50,416 nucleotides of DNA from contig NZ_SMDQ01000042.1 in assembly GCF_012911975.1 (NCBI RefSeq), forward strand, positions 1 through 50,416, in the 5' to 3' direction. The notes under the pieces are model-generated. The model was not told where the DNA came from, searched no databases, and saw only the letters and a program-made list of their open reading frames with translations. This stretch comes from Nodosilinea sp. P-1105. Its GTDB lineage: Bacteria > Cyanobacteriota > Cyanobacteriia > Phormidesmidales > Phormidesmidaceae. Of the stretch, positions 35,904-44,172 are shown piece by piece (the stretch's first letter is position 1; each line of letters opens with the position of its first letter). The position numbers were made by a program, and so were the translations under genes.

Positions 35904-36890
35904 GTGGTGCAATTTCATATTCAGCCCGATAGCGAGATTCCGGCCTCGACCCAGCTTTATGATCAGATTTGGTTTGCCATCGCCTCGCGCCAATATCCCC
36001 CCGGCTATCGGCTGCCCAGTACTCGGCAGCTGGCCATGCACACGGGCCTGCATCGCAACACCATTAGCAAGGTGTACCGCCAGCTAGAGGAGGCTGGCGT
36101 GGTGGAAGCGATCCCAGGTTCTGGCATTTATGTGCGTGAGCAAAGCGCCTCTGAAAGCGCTCGTCCCCAGTCCACCCTGTGGAACGAGTTTCCCCAGGCG
36201 CGGGAGGTGGTGGAAAATGGCCTGGATGAGCTGCTACGCCAGGGGTGTTCCCTGAACCAGGCACGGGAGTTGTTTTTGGCCGAAATCGACTGGCGGCTAC
36301 GCTGTAGTGCCCGGGTGCTAGTGACGACCCCCAGGCAGGACATTGGGGCCGGGGAATTGATGGTGCGGGAGCTGGAAAAGGCGTTGAAAATCCCGGTGCA
36401 ATTGGTGCCCCTGGAGGAATTAGAGACCATTCTGTCGCAAACGCGATCAGGCACGGTGGTCACCAGCCGGTACTTTATTAGCGAAGCGGAGGCGATCGCC
36501 GCCCCCAAAGCCGTGCGGGTGATCCCCGTGGATATCTATGACTACAAGAAAGAGCTGGGCCTGCTCAATGACCTGCCTAAGGGCACCTGTCTGGGTATGG
36601 TCAGCCTCAGTTCTGGCATTTTGCGGGCGGCAGAGGTGATTAGCTACAGCCTGCGAGGGGACGAGATTTTGCTGATGACCGCCCAAACCGATGATGCCTA
36701 CAAGCTCAATGCTGTGGTTCACAGTGCCCAGACGATTGTGGTGTTTGACGAAACCAGTTTGCCGACTGTGAAGCAAGCGATCGCCGAAGCCAGAGAAGAC
36801 CTGATTCGTGCTCCCCAGCTAATCGTCTGTGATAACTACATCGGCGACAAATCAATCAACCTGTTGAAACGAGAGCTGGGCCTGGATTAA
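35904..36890 (+). CDS. GntR-family transcriptional regulator with a large C-terminal sensor domain
   Basis: 328 residues. An N-terminal winged helix covers about 10-78 (STQLYDQIWFAIASRQYPPG, LPSTRQLAMHTGLHRNTISK, YRQLEEAGVVEAIPGSGIYV). The C-terminal part (about 125-325) has alternating beta/alpha elements (ARVLVTTPRQDIGAGELMVR, GTVVTSRYFISEAEAI) and looks like a ligand-binding fold rather than an aminotransferase. GGAGG (35892-35896) decides the start: GTG at 35904 has 7-base spacing, TTG at 35901 has 4 and GTG at 35907 has 10. There is no ATG near. Convergent with the DUF302 gene, stops 3 bases apart. Confidence 0.88.
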   Translation: MVQFHIQPDSEIPASTQLYDQIWFAIASRQYPPGYRLPSTRQLAMHTGLHRNTISKVYRQLEEAGVVEAIPGSGIYVREQSASESARPQSTLWNEFPQAREVVENGLDELLRQGCSLNQARELFLAEIDWRLRCSARVLVTTPRQDIGAGELMVRELEKALKIPVQLVPLEELETILSQTRSGTVVTSRYFISEAEAIAAPKAVRVIPVDIYDYKKELGLLNDLPKGTCLGMVSLSSGILRAAEVISYSLRGDEILLMTAQTDDAYKLNAVVHSAQTIVVFDETSLPTVKQAIAEAREDLIRAPQLIVCDNYIGDKSINLLKRELGLD

Positions 36891-36893
36891 TGG

Positions 36894-37277
36894 CTACTTG
36901 GCATCATCCACCATCTGGATGGTCTTGGCTTCCACCGCAGCAGCCACTTCAGCCAAGGCCGGGTCGCTGGACAGGGAGGCCAGCATGGGGGCCGGTTTGA
37001 TTAGGCCAAGCTTGGTTTTTCCATTTTCGGTAAACACAGAGATGCGGCAGGGAAGAGCCATATTCAGCCGCATATCCGCCGCCAGCACCTTAGCGGCCTG
37101 CCCTGGGTTGCAGACTTCAAACACCTGACACTGTTCCGGAAAGTCATGCCCCTTACTGCGCAGGGTGTTACCCAGGTCATGGACGTGCAACACCCCAAAG
37201 CCATGGTGCTGCACCGCCGTCGCCAAGTCAGCGGTGGCTTGCTCAAAAGACTTTTCGCTGTCAACGATGTAGTACAT
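36894..37277 (-). CDS. DUF302 domain protein
   Basis: 127 residues. I recognise the DUF302 fold from KSFEQATADLATAVQHHGFG, VLHVHDLGNTLRSKG, FEVCNPGQAAKVLAADMRLN and LPCRISVFTENGKTKLGLI. Members are small soluble proteins, often near metal or thiol stress genes; function unknown. Two Cys (positions 50 and 56) flank VFEV. The upstream region is AT-rich with the repeated unit CATATA (37294-37312 on the minus strand), and AAGAAGAG serves as a ribosome-binding site. The C-terminal 30 residues are Ala-rich and helical. Confidence 0.82.
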   Translation of the reverse strand: MYYIVDSEKSFEQATADLATAVQHHGFGVLHVHDLGNTLRSKGHDFPEQCQVFEVCNPGQAAKVLAADMRLNMALPCRISVFTENGKTKLGLIKPAPMLASLSSDPALAEVAAAVEAKTIQMVDDAK

Positions 37278-37452
37278 ACTTAACTCTTCTTAACTATATA
37301 TGAGTATATGGAAATATAGAGATAAATGCAAGGTGGTTTGCATGAGAGGTAGGTATTCCCAGCGTATTCCTTGACGCAGGACATCGGCCAGGAGTAGACC
37401 TCAGCGCTCGGTTATGTCCTAGCTTAGACAAGCTCGGGGTAGAGAGAAAGGC

Positions 37453-37683
37453 TTAGGCTGACAGCCAGAGCTTAACCAAAAACGCCGTAGCATTAATCAC
37501 CAGAGCCACCGTCGCCGAAATCAACAGGGCAAAGGCCAACTGCACCACCCAGCGCATACCCTGCTCATAGTTGTCCAGGCGCTGGTTAAACTGGCCCAGG
37601 CCATCGGTGAGCTGGTCGATGGCCTGGGCATTTTTTTCGACCAGGGCTTCTATGCGGTCCAGGCGATCGTTGCTGGTAGTCAT
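37453..37683 (-). CDS. Small coiled-coil membrane protein
   Basis: 76 residues. Residues 5-40 form a probable coiled coil with heptad hydrophobics (LDRIEALVEKNAQAIDQLTD). One hydrophobic helix spans about 45-70 (WVVQLAFALLISATVALVIN), and a short tail ends in LWLSA. It resembles small hypothetical cyanobacterial proteins. Function unknown. The sequence before the ATG is a CACCC-type tandem repeat with no Shine-Dalgarno site. The 175-base spacer 37278-37452 on the other side holds the DUF302 promoter. Confidence 0.65.
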   Translation of the reverse strand: MTTSNDRLDRIEALVEKNAQAIDQLTDGLGQFNQRLDNYEQGMRWVVQLAFALLISATVALVINATAFLVKLWLSA

Positions 37684-37730
37684 GGGCGTTGGGGATGGCG
37701 TGGATGGGTGAATGGGCGGTGGGTGAGCTT
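37684..37730. repeat. GGATGGGTG-type repeat abutting a start codon
   Basis: GGGATGGCGTGGATGGGTGA and ATGGGCGGTGGGTGAG directly precede (on the minus strand, as CACCC units) the ATG of the small membrane protein. It is the same repeat family as at 34259-34362, 49200-49270 and 50117-50162. Confidence 0.6.
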
Positions 37731-37798
37731 ACGTCGAGCATAGCCCTCGGCACTGGCGATCGCCCAATATGTGGCCAGCAGCCGGTTGTCCTAAGTCG

Positions 37799-40678
37799 CT
37801 AGAAGGTACCGGCCAGGGCAGCCACACAGCGATCGCAGATAGCTGGATGCTCGCTACTTTCCCCCACATGGGTGGAGTAGTTCCAGCAGCGATCGCACTT
37901 CTGCCCCTCGGCGTCCACCACCCCCACCCCCAGGGTCTCCGACTGGCTGTGGTACTTGAGGTCCGCCAGGGGAGCGGGGGTATCCAGCAGGTCCACCTGG
38001 GAGACCAGGAACAGGTAGCGCAGCTCATCCACATGGTTGCCGTCTGGCGCCACCGCATCCGTGGGGTTCATGGCCGCGAGTTGCGATCGCAGCTCTGCAT
38101 CCGCCACATACAGCAGCGCCTTGGCCTCCAGGGAGGAGCCAATATCCTTAGCACTGCGGGCCTGTTCTAGCACCTTATTCACCTCCTGGCGGATGGTACG
38201 TAGCTGGCTCCAGCGCTCCACCAGCTGGGGCTGCTGCCACTGGGCATCGAGCTGGGCCCAGCCAGCCTGGAACACCGACTGGCTAGGGACGGGGTAGGGT
38301 AGGTTTTGCCAGATGTCTTCGGCCATGTGGCAGAGGACGGGGGCAATTACCTTAGCCAGGTTTTCAATGGCGATGGCCAGCACCGTCTGGCAACTGCGGC
38401 GGCGGGGCGAGTCGGCGTCGCTGATGTACAGCCGATCCTTGGCAATATCCAAATAGAAGTTGGACAGGTCCACGACACAGAAATTTTGCACCGTCTGGAA
38501 GAACCGGAAAAACTGGTAGGTCTCGAAGGCGTCATTAATTTCGGCAAACACCTCGGTGATGCGGTGCAGCATGTACCGATCCAGCTCCGGCAGCTGATCG
38601 TAGGGCACCGCATTCTGGGCCGGGTCAAAGTCATGGAGGTTCCCCAGCAGGAAGCGGGCGGTGTTGCGAATCTTGCGGTACACATCCGCCATCTGCTTCA
38701 GAATGGTGCTCCCCAGGGGCACATCCGAGGAATAGTCCACCGACGACACCCACAGCCGCAGCACATCGGCTCCATAGGGGGGCTCCTGCTTTTGGTTTTT
38801 GCCGCCGTTGATCACAATCGCCGGGTCCACCACATTCCCCACCGACTTGCTCATTTTGCGGCCCTGTTCATCCAGGGTAAAGCCGTGGGTGAGCACGGTT
38901 TTGTAGGGGGCCTGGCCATTCACCGCCACGCTGGTCAGCAGACTGGACTGGAACCAGCCCCGGTGCTGGTCCGACCCTTCCAGGTACATGTCCACCGGGT
39001 AGTGGAGGGCGTCCCGCTGCTGGGCCACCGCCGCCCAAGAGGAGCCCGAGTCAAACCACACATCCATGGTGTCGGTGCCCTTGCGGTAGGTGCGACCGTT
39101 GCTGCGGTAGGGTTCGGGCAGCAGCTCTGCCTCCGACAGTTCCCACCAGGCGTCGGAACCCTTTTCGGCAAAGATCCCCTTGATGTGGGTTAGGGTGGCT
39201 TCGTTCAGCAGGGGTTCGCCGGTTTCGTCGTCGTAGAATACCGGGATCGGCAGGCCCCAGGTGCGCTGGCGGGAAATACACCAGTCCGAGCGATCGCCCA
39301 CCATGGCGGTAATCCGGTTCTCTCCCTGGGCCGGAATCCACTGCACTGCTTTGATGGCGTTCAGGGCCTGTTCCCGGAAGCCTTCGACGGAGGCAAACCA
39401 TTGTTCCGTCGCCCGATAGATGGTGGGCTTTTTGGTGCGCCAGTCATAGGGGTACTTGTGCACATAGGGCTCTTGCTTCAGCAGCGCCCCTGCCTGTTCC
39501 AGGGCCTCGATCACCGCTGGATTGGCATCCTTCAGTACGTTCAGCCCGGCAAAGGGACCGGCCTCTTCGGTCATGTCCCCCTTTTCATCCACCGGACAAA
39601 GCACTGGCAAGCCATAGCGCTGTCCCACCTTAAAGTCTTCTTCCCCATGGCCGGGGGCGGTGTGCACCAGGCCGGTGCCCGACTCGGTGGTCACATAGTC
39701 GCCGCCAATCAGAATCGGGCTTTGGCGATCGAATAGGGGATGGCGATAGGTGGAATGCTCTAGATCGGCCCCCTTTAGTTCAGCTTTGATCGTTAGCTCA
39801 GAACCTAGGACAGCCGCCATGCGATCGCGCAGATCCTTAGCGATGATCAAATACTTAAACGGCTGGCCCGAGGTCACCTCCACCACCGCATAGGTCAGCT
39901 CCGGGTTCACCGCTACCCCCAGGTTAGCCGGAATCGTCCAAGGGGTCGTCGTCCAGATCGCCACCCCCAGCTCACCCAGGTAAGGCTCCAGGGCCTGGGC
40001 CGTGGGCGCGGCCCCCACCATGGGAAACGCCGCATAGATACTGGGGGACGTATGCCCTTCCGGATATTCCAGCTCCGCCTCCGCCAGGGCCGTTTGGGAA
40101 CTGGGGCTCCAGTGCACCGACTTCAGCCCTCGGTAGATGTAGCCCTTCAGATACATTTGACCAAACACGTCAATTTGGGCCGCCTCGTACTCAGGGGTCA
40201 GGGTCAGGTAGGGGGTCTCCCAATCTCCCCAAACCCCGTAGCGTTTAAAGCTTTCCCGCTGGCGATCCACGGTTTTCAGGGCAAAGGCCCGGGCCTTGTA
40301 GCGCAGCTTAATCGGCGTCAGGTTAGCCCTGGCCTCGGCATCCATTGCCTGGAGAACTTTCAGCTCAATGGGCAGACCGTGGCAATCCCAACCAGGCACA
40401 TAGCGCACCCGGCGACCCTGCAGCAGCTGATACTTATTAATAATGTCCTTCAGGATTTTGTTGAGGGCATGACCAATGTGCAGGTCGCCGTTGGCATAGG
40501 GCGGCCCATCATGGAGCACAAACACCTTCCCAGGGTTGGTGGCCGCCAGGGTTTCGTAAATTTGGTTCTCGGCCCAAAACTGCTGTAGCTCTGGCTCGCG
40601 CTGGGTGGCGTTAGCCCGCATGTCAAAACGGGTCTGGGGCAGCAGAACGGTGTCTTTGTAGCTTTTAGTGTCAGTCAC
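37799..40678 (-). CDS. ileS: Isoleucyl-tRNA synthetase
   Basis: Charges tRNA-Ile; 959 residues, class I. The HIGH motif is in NGDLHIGHALNK (about 64-75), the editing-domain threonine-rich region is WTTTPWTIPANLG, KMSKS is in GRKMSKSVGN, and a C-terminal zinc-binding pair reads CDRCWNYS...CDRC. Bacterial type. The start is a GTG at 40678; no ATG lies upstream in frame. The preceding 288 bases (40679-40966) contain no recognisable leader element. Confidence 0.97.
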   Translation of the reverse strand: MTDTKSYKDTVLLPQTRFDMRANATQREPELQQFWAENQIYETLAATNPGKVFVLHDGPPYANGDLHIGHALNKILKDIINKYQLLQGRRVRYVPGWDCHGLPIELKVLQAMDAEARANLTPIKLRYKARAFALKTVDRQRESFKRYGVWGDWETPYLTLTPEYEAAQIDVFGQMYLKGYIYRGLKSVHWSPSSQTALAEAELEYPEGHTSPSIYAAFPMVGAAPTAQALEPYLGELGVAIWTTTPWTIPANLGVAVNPELTYAVVEVTSGQPFKYLIIAKDLRDRMAAVLGSELTIKAELKGADLEHSTYRHPLFDRQSPILIGGDYVTTESGTGLVHTAPGHGEEDFKVGQRYGLPVLCPVDEKGDMTEEAGPFAGLNVLKDANPAVIEALEQAGALLKQEPYVHKYPYDWRTKKPTIYRATEQWFASVEGFREQALNAIKAVQWIPAQGENRITAMVGDRSDWCISRQRTWGLPIPVFYDDETGEPLLNEATLTHIKGIFAEKGSDAWWELSEAELLPEPYRSNGRTYRKGTDTMDVWFDSGSSWAAVAQQRDALHYPVDMYLEGSDQHRGWFQSSLLTSVAVNGQAPYKTVLTHGFTLDEQGRKMSKSVGNVVDPAIVINGGKNQKQEPPYGADVLRLWVSSVDYSSDVPLGSTILKQMADVYRKIRNTARFLLGNLHDFDPAQNAVPYDQLPELDRYMLHRITEVFAEINDAFETYQFFRFFQTVQNFCVVDLSNFYLDIAKDRLYISDADSPRRRSCQTVLAIAIENLAKVIAPVLCHMAEDIWQNLPYPVPSQSVFQAGWAQLDAQWQQPQLVERWSQLRTIRQEVNKVLEQARSAKDIGSSLEAKALLYVADAELRSQLAAMNPTDAVAPDGNHVDELRYLFLVSQVDLLDTPAPLADLKYHSQSETLGVGVVDAEGQKCDRCWNYSTHVGESSEHPAICDRCVAALAGTF

Positions 40679-40966
40679 AGCCGGAGTTTGCCTAAAGGGT
40701 AAGAATGGCCCCCGCCATTATCTGAGAAAGCCCAGGTCAATTCAACCGCTGAGGGTTGGCCTAGTATCGGGGGCGCGGTTAACCATCATCTATATAGGGT
40801 AGGCCAGGACCCATGCAATTGTAGAGCCCACTTTCACCCGAGATCAAAGCGCAGCAATCGGGTCGTCTGCTGGGGCTTTACTAAGAAACCTTATGCAGGT
40901 CTTCTACCCAGCCAAGTACCCCCCACAATAAAGACACCTGTGCCGTTAGCCTAAACCGTGAATGCC

Positions 40967-41464
40967 ATGGCCCAAAATGCCTACATGTTTCTCAGCCTCA
41001 ACGGTAGCCAAATTGATGGGGAATCTACCGTTAACACCCTGGCCGGAATTGACCTGAGTCAAGCTATCGAGCTAGTGGAGTGTCGCTTTAAGGTAGGTCT
41101 GACCGAGGCCACCAACCCCCGTCGTTTAGAAGGACGGCGCATCCACGCCCCTTTTTGGGGGCTCAAGCGAAGTGATAAAGCCACGCCCCAATTGTTTCAG
41201 GGCCTGGTCAATACTATGCAGGTGGATGCCAAGATCCATTTCTTTCGCCCAGATCCAGACACAGGTGAGATAGAAAATTATTTTGATATTGAACTACAAC
41301 GAGGTCGCCTTAGCCAAATTGAGGGCTATTTGCCCCATCAGCTGACGCCGCATTTGGCCGGGGAGTTGTCTTTAGAAGCCTTTGAGATTGTCTATCACTC
41401 CATTCTGCTGCGACACAATATCGCTGGTACAGAGGCCCAAGATACCTTTTCGAGTGTGGCCTAG
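40967..41464 (+). CDS. Hcp-family (type VI secretion tube, DUF796-like) protein, orphan
   Basis: 165 residues from the ATG at 40967 (a GTG at 40958 adds MNA). The Hcp pattern is clear: an N-terminal beta strand ending IDGEST (16-21); SDKATPQLFQGLVN (69-82), matching the family helix after the extended loop; HFFRPDPDTGEIENYFDIEL (91-110); a turn-plus-strand SQIEGYLP; EAFEIVYHSILLRH (137-150); and GTEAQDTFSSV at the end. In type VI systems Hcp hexamers stack into the inner tube and may carry effectors. No sheath, VgrG, TssJ-M or ClpV gene is in view. The stop is 5 bases from the end of the convergent Trypco1-like gene. Confidence 0.75.
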   Translation: MAQNAYMFLSLNGSQIDGESTVNTLAGIDLSQAIELVECRFKVGLTEATNPRRLEGRRIHAPFWGLKRSDKATPQLFQGLVNTMQVDAKIHFFRPDPDTGEIENYFDIELQRGRLSQIEGYLPHQLTPHLAGELSLEAFEIVYHSILLRHNIAGTEAQDTFSSVA

Positions 41465-41469
41465 GGCGG

Positions 41470-41796
41470 CTAGCTGTCTGCTTTCCAGACCATCTTGATA
41501 CGCAGGTTCCCCTGCCCGCCAGCCTTGGCGACGATCGCGCCCACTTCCGCGTCAATTTTGATGCCAAACTCTAGCTCAAATTCAGCGGGGGGCTGGGGGA
41601 GTTTGGCGATCGCCTCGGTGGTGCGGTTAGCCATGGCTTGAATGGTACCCATGGCCTGGGTCAGCGCCTGGGCTGACTTGGTAGCCAGTTCCGTCGGTCG
41701 CAAAGCCCCACTGCGCAGGGTGCCGTTAGTGGAGTCGATGTCGAACAGCACCAAGTTTTCCTCGGGGGAACCGGTGGTTTGAATGATGTCACTCAT
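41470..41796 (-). CDS. CU044_2847 / trypsin-co-occurring domain 1 (Trypco1)-like protein
   Basis: 108 residues. The C-terminal half (about 72-106, FELEFGIKIDAEVGAIVAKA, then GGQGNLRIKMVWK) matches the compact beta-rich Trypco1 domain I know as CU044_2847. The N-terminal half contains a strand (NLVLFDID) and an Ala/Thr-rich helix (ATKSAQALTQAMGTIQAMAN). The domain is usually a partner of trypsin-like proteases or other conflict/signalling genes; no protease is adjacent here. It faces the Hcp-like gene tail to tail. The 243-base spacer 41797-42039 beyond its start has no gene. Confidence 0.68.
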   Translation of the reverse strand: MSDIIQTTGSPEENLVLFDIDSTNGTLRSGALRPTELATKSAQALTQAMGTIQAMANRTTEAIAKLPQPPAEFELEFGIKIDAEVGAIVAKAGGQGNLRIKMVWKADS

Positions 41797-42039
41797 AAAT
41801 TGCGGGTTGAACCATCAAGGCAGATTATAGGCCGTTGCCCGTTGTCCCATAGCTTCCAAGTTATGTCTAACACTAGGCCGATTCCGTAGTAACGCTAATA
41901 GACCTTCTATAACGTCCTGGGGAAAACTTCTATATCAATTTGTTCACTCAGGCTACATCCGCTAACCCACACAACGGTTAAGTCTGGTAGAGTCTGTGCA
42001 ATCCTATTGTTCGCTAGATCGCTACTTAGCTAAATACCG

Positions 42040-43290
42040 ATGAACTCTATCTATCAGACTGCCCCAGTTACCGTATTCGGTCTTTCGGCCATGCGGGGGC
42101 GATGGCTGTTTATCCCCCTGGGGGTTACCGTGCTCCTGTGCCTGGGCACCGTCTATTCCTGGAGCATCTTTAGAAAGCCGCTGGAGACGGAACTGGGCAT
42201 TAGCGCCACCGAAAGCCTGTTGCCCTACACGGTAGCGCTGGTGTGTTACGCGATTTTGATGCCCATCGCTGGCTTTTTTATCCCGCGCCTTGGCCCCCGC
42301 ACGGTGGCCGCCATCGGTGGGGTGGTGGTGGGGCTGGGCTACATTCTGGCCAGCTTCGCTGCTCACATTGGGGCGATTACCCTTACCTATGGGGTGATTA
42401 CGGGCACCGGGGTCGGCCTGGCCTACGGGGTACCCATGGTGGTGGTAGCCCGCTGGTTCCCAGAACGTAAGGGGTTGGCCGTTGGTCTCACCATTATTGG
42501 GTTTGGCCTATCGCCTTTGGTCACAGCACCTCTGGCCAATAGTTTGATCGGCAGCATTGGGGTGCGGCCGACCCTACGACTGTTGGGCATGGTATTTACG
42601 GTGGTAATTGTGGCGATCGCCGCTACCCTCAAGCTCCCCCCTCAAGATTGGCAGCCCACCCAGGGTCATCAGGGTCAAGGGGTCGCCACCGCAGCCCAGA
42701 CCTATCCCCCCCATTTACTCAAAAGCCGATCCTTCTACGGCCTTTGGATCTGTTACATCATCGGTACCCTGGTGGGCCTGAGTGCCATTGGCATTTCCAG
42801 CCCGGTGGGAGAAGAAATCATCAACATTAACCCCACGGTGGCGGCTCAAAGTGTGGCCCTATTTGCCCTGTTCAACGGCGTCAGTCGGCCCCTGTTTGGC
42901 TGGCTTACTGATCGTTATCGTCCCCATCAGGTGGCGATCGCCTCCTATAGTTTGATGTTGGTAGCCTGCATTTTGATGGTAAACGCCCAGACCGGCCAGG
43001 TGGTTACCTATCTGGCGGCGTTCAGTCTATTTTGGTTTTGCCTGGGGGGCTGGCTGGCGATCGCACCAACTACCACCCTGCGATTATTTGATCCTGACCA
43101 CTATGCCCAAAACTACGGGATTGTGTTTACCGCCTATGGCATTGGGGCACTGATGGGCACCCTAATCGCTGGCCAAATTCGGGACTGGTGGGGCACCTAT
43201 ACCTATGCCTTTTACCCCATGGCGTTGTTGGCAATCATCGGCATCGTCGTGGCCAGCCTGATGCTCAAGCCCGATCCAATCAGACGCTAA
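42040..43290 (+). CDS. MFS transporter, OFA (oxalate/formate antiporter-like) family
   Basis: 416 residues with 12 predicted membrane helices. The first helix and loop (PLGVTVLLCLGTVYSWSIFR, KPLETELG) and GTGVGLAYGVPMVVVARWFP are typical of the OFA subfamily. The inter-helix loop LTDRYRPHQVAIASY corresponds to the MFS signature between helices 8 and 9. Substrate is likely a small mono- or dicarboxylate, but not predictable. An alternative start at Met18 (MRGRWLFIP) cannot be excluded. Followed 81 bases later by the response regulator. Confidence 0.87.
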   Translation: MNSIYQTAPVTVFGLSAMRGRWLFIPLGVTVLLCLGTVYSWSIFRKPLETELGISATESLLPYTVALVCYAILMPIAGFFIPRLGPRTVAAIGGVVVGLGYILASFAAHIGAITLTYGVITGTGVGLAYGVPMVVVARWFPERKGLAVGLTIIGFGLSPLVTAPLANSLIGSIGVRPTLRLLGMVFTVVIVAIAATLKLPPQDWQPTQGHQGQGVATAAQTYPPHLLKSRSFYGLWICYIIGTLVGLSAIGISSPVGEEIININPTVAAQSVALFALFNGVSRPLFGWLTDRYRPHQVAIASYSLMLVACILMVNAQTGQVVTYLAAFSLFWFCLGGWLAIAPTTTLRLFDPDHYAQNYGIVFTAYGIGALMGTLIAGQIRDWWGTYTYAFYPMALLAIIGIVVASLMLKPDPIRR

Positions 43291-43371
43291 AGTAGCCTAA
43301 AATACATTTCCCCCTTCCCCTTACCGGCACAATCCAAAGCAACCACCCAATGTGACGGCTGCCCGTTCGCC

Positions 43372-44043
43372 ATGCGCATTTTATTAGTCGAAGACGATCG
43401 CCACCTGGCCGATTCCCTAGCAGAAGCGCTGACCGCCCAGCAGTACACTGTCGATGTCGCCTGCGACGGCGAAGCCGCCTGGCAAAACATGGCCACCTAC
43501 CCCTACGACCTGGCCCTACTGGATGTCACCCTACCCCGCCTGGATGGTCTGCAATTATGTCAGCGGTTGCGGGTGCAGGGGTACCAGTCCCCTGTGCTGA
43601 TGCTGACCGCCAGGGATACCAGCCGAGACAAGGTGGCGGGCCTAGATGCTGGCGCAGATGCCTATATGGTCAAGCCCTTTGACCTGTCAGAGCTGCTGGC
43701 CCAAATTCGGGCCTTGTTGCGGCGGGGGCAGTCTGGCCACAACTCCTGCCTCAACCACCAGGGACTACAGCTGAACCCCACTACCTACGAGGCGATTTAT
43801 GGCGATCATCCCCTGCGCCTCACCCCCAAGGAGTTCGCCATTCTAGAGTTGCTGCTGCACAATGGTCGTCGGGTGTTGAGCCGTCCCTTTATTATTGAAT
43901 CCCTCTGGCCCTTGGGGGAAGCTCCTGGCGAGGAAACGGTAAAGGCTCATATCAAGGGGTTACGCCACAAACTCCGGGCCGCTGGAGCCCCACGCACCTT
44001 TATTGAGACCGTTCACGGGTTAGGGTATCGCCTGAAGCCGTAG
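43372..44043 (+). CDS. OmpR/PhoB-type response regulator
   Basis: 223 residues. The receiver has Glu7/Asp8/Asp9, phosphoacceptor Asp51 (LALLDVTLP), switch Thr in LMLTARD and Lys in YMVKPF. The C-terminal winged helix (about 130-221) includes LRLTPKEFAILELLLHNGRR, SRPFIIESLW and FIETVHGLGYRLKP. The nearest kinase (44173-45987) is encoded convergently, and a cognate pairing is likely from proximity. Confidence 0.94.
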   Translation: MRILLVEDDRHLADSLAEALTAQQYTVDVACDGEAAWQNMATYPYDLALLDVTLPRLDGLQLCQRLRVQGYQSPVLMLTARDTSRDKVAGLDAGADAYMVKPFDLSELLAQIRALLRRGQSGHNSCLNHQGLQLNPTTYEAIYGDHPLRLTPKEFAILELLLHNGRRVLSRPFIIESLWPLGEAPGEETVKAHIKGLRHKLRAAGAPRTFIETVHGLGYRLKP

Positions 44044-44067
44044 GACTACGGCCACTTTACCCCCCCG

Positions 44068-44129
44068 CCCCCCAATTCTGGGGGGATCTGAAGCCTCCAA
44101 AGTTGGGGGTTTGGGGGCCAAAACCCCCA
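44068..44129. terminator. Two GC-rich hairpins between the convergent regulator and kinase genes
   Basis: CCCCCC-A-ATTC-T-GGGGGG (44068-44085), and TGGGGGTTT (44104-44112) pairing with AAACCCCCA (44121-44129). The second ends in A/T-rich sequence and TTCTTTTAC about 15 bases later. Both can fold on either transcript, so they may serve as a bidirectional terminator. The composition is like a dispersed cyanobacterial repeat. Confidence 0.55.
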
Positions 44130-44172
44130 TAGGCAATATTCTTTTACAACCATGAAACAACCCTGGGGAACG

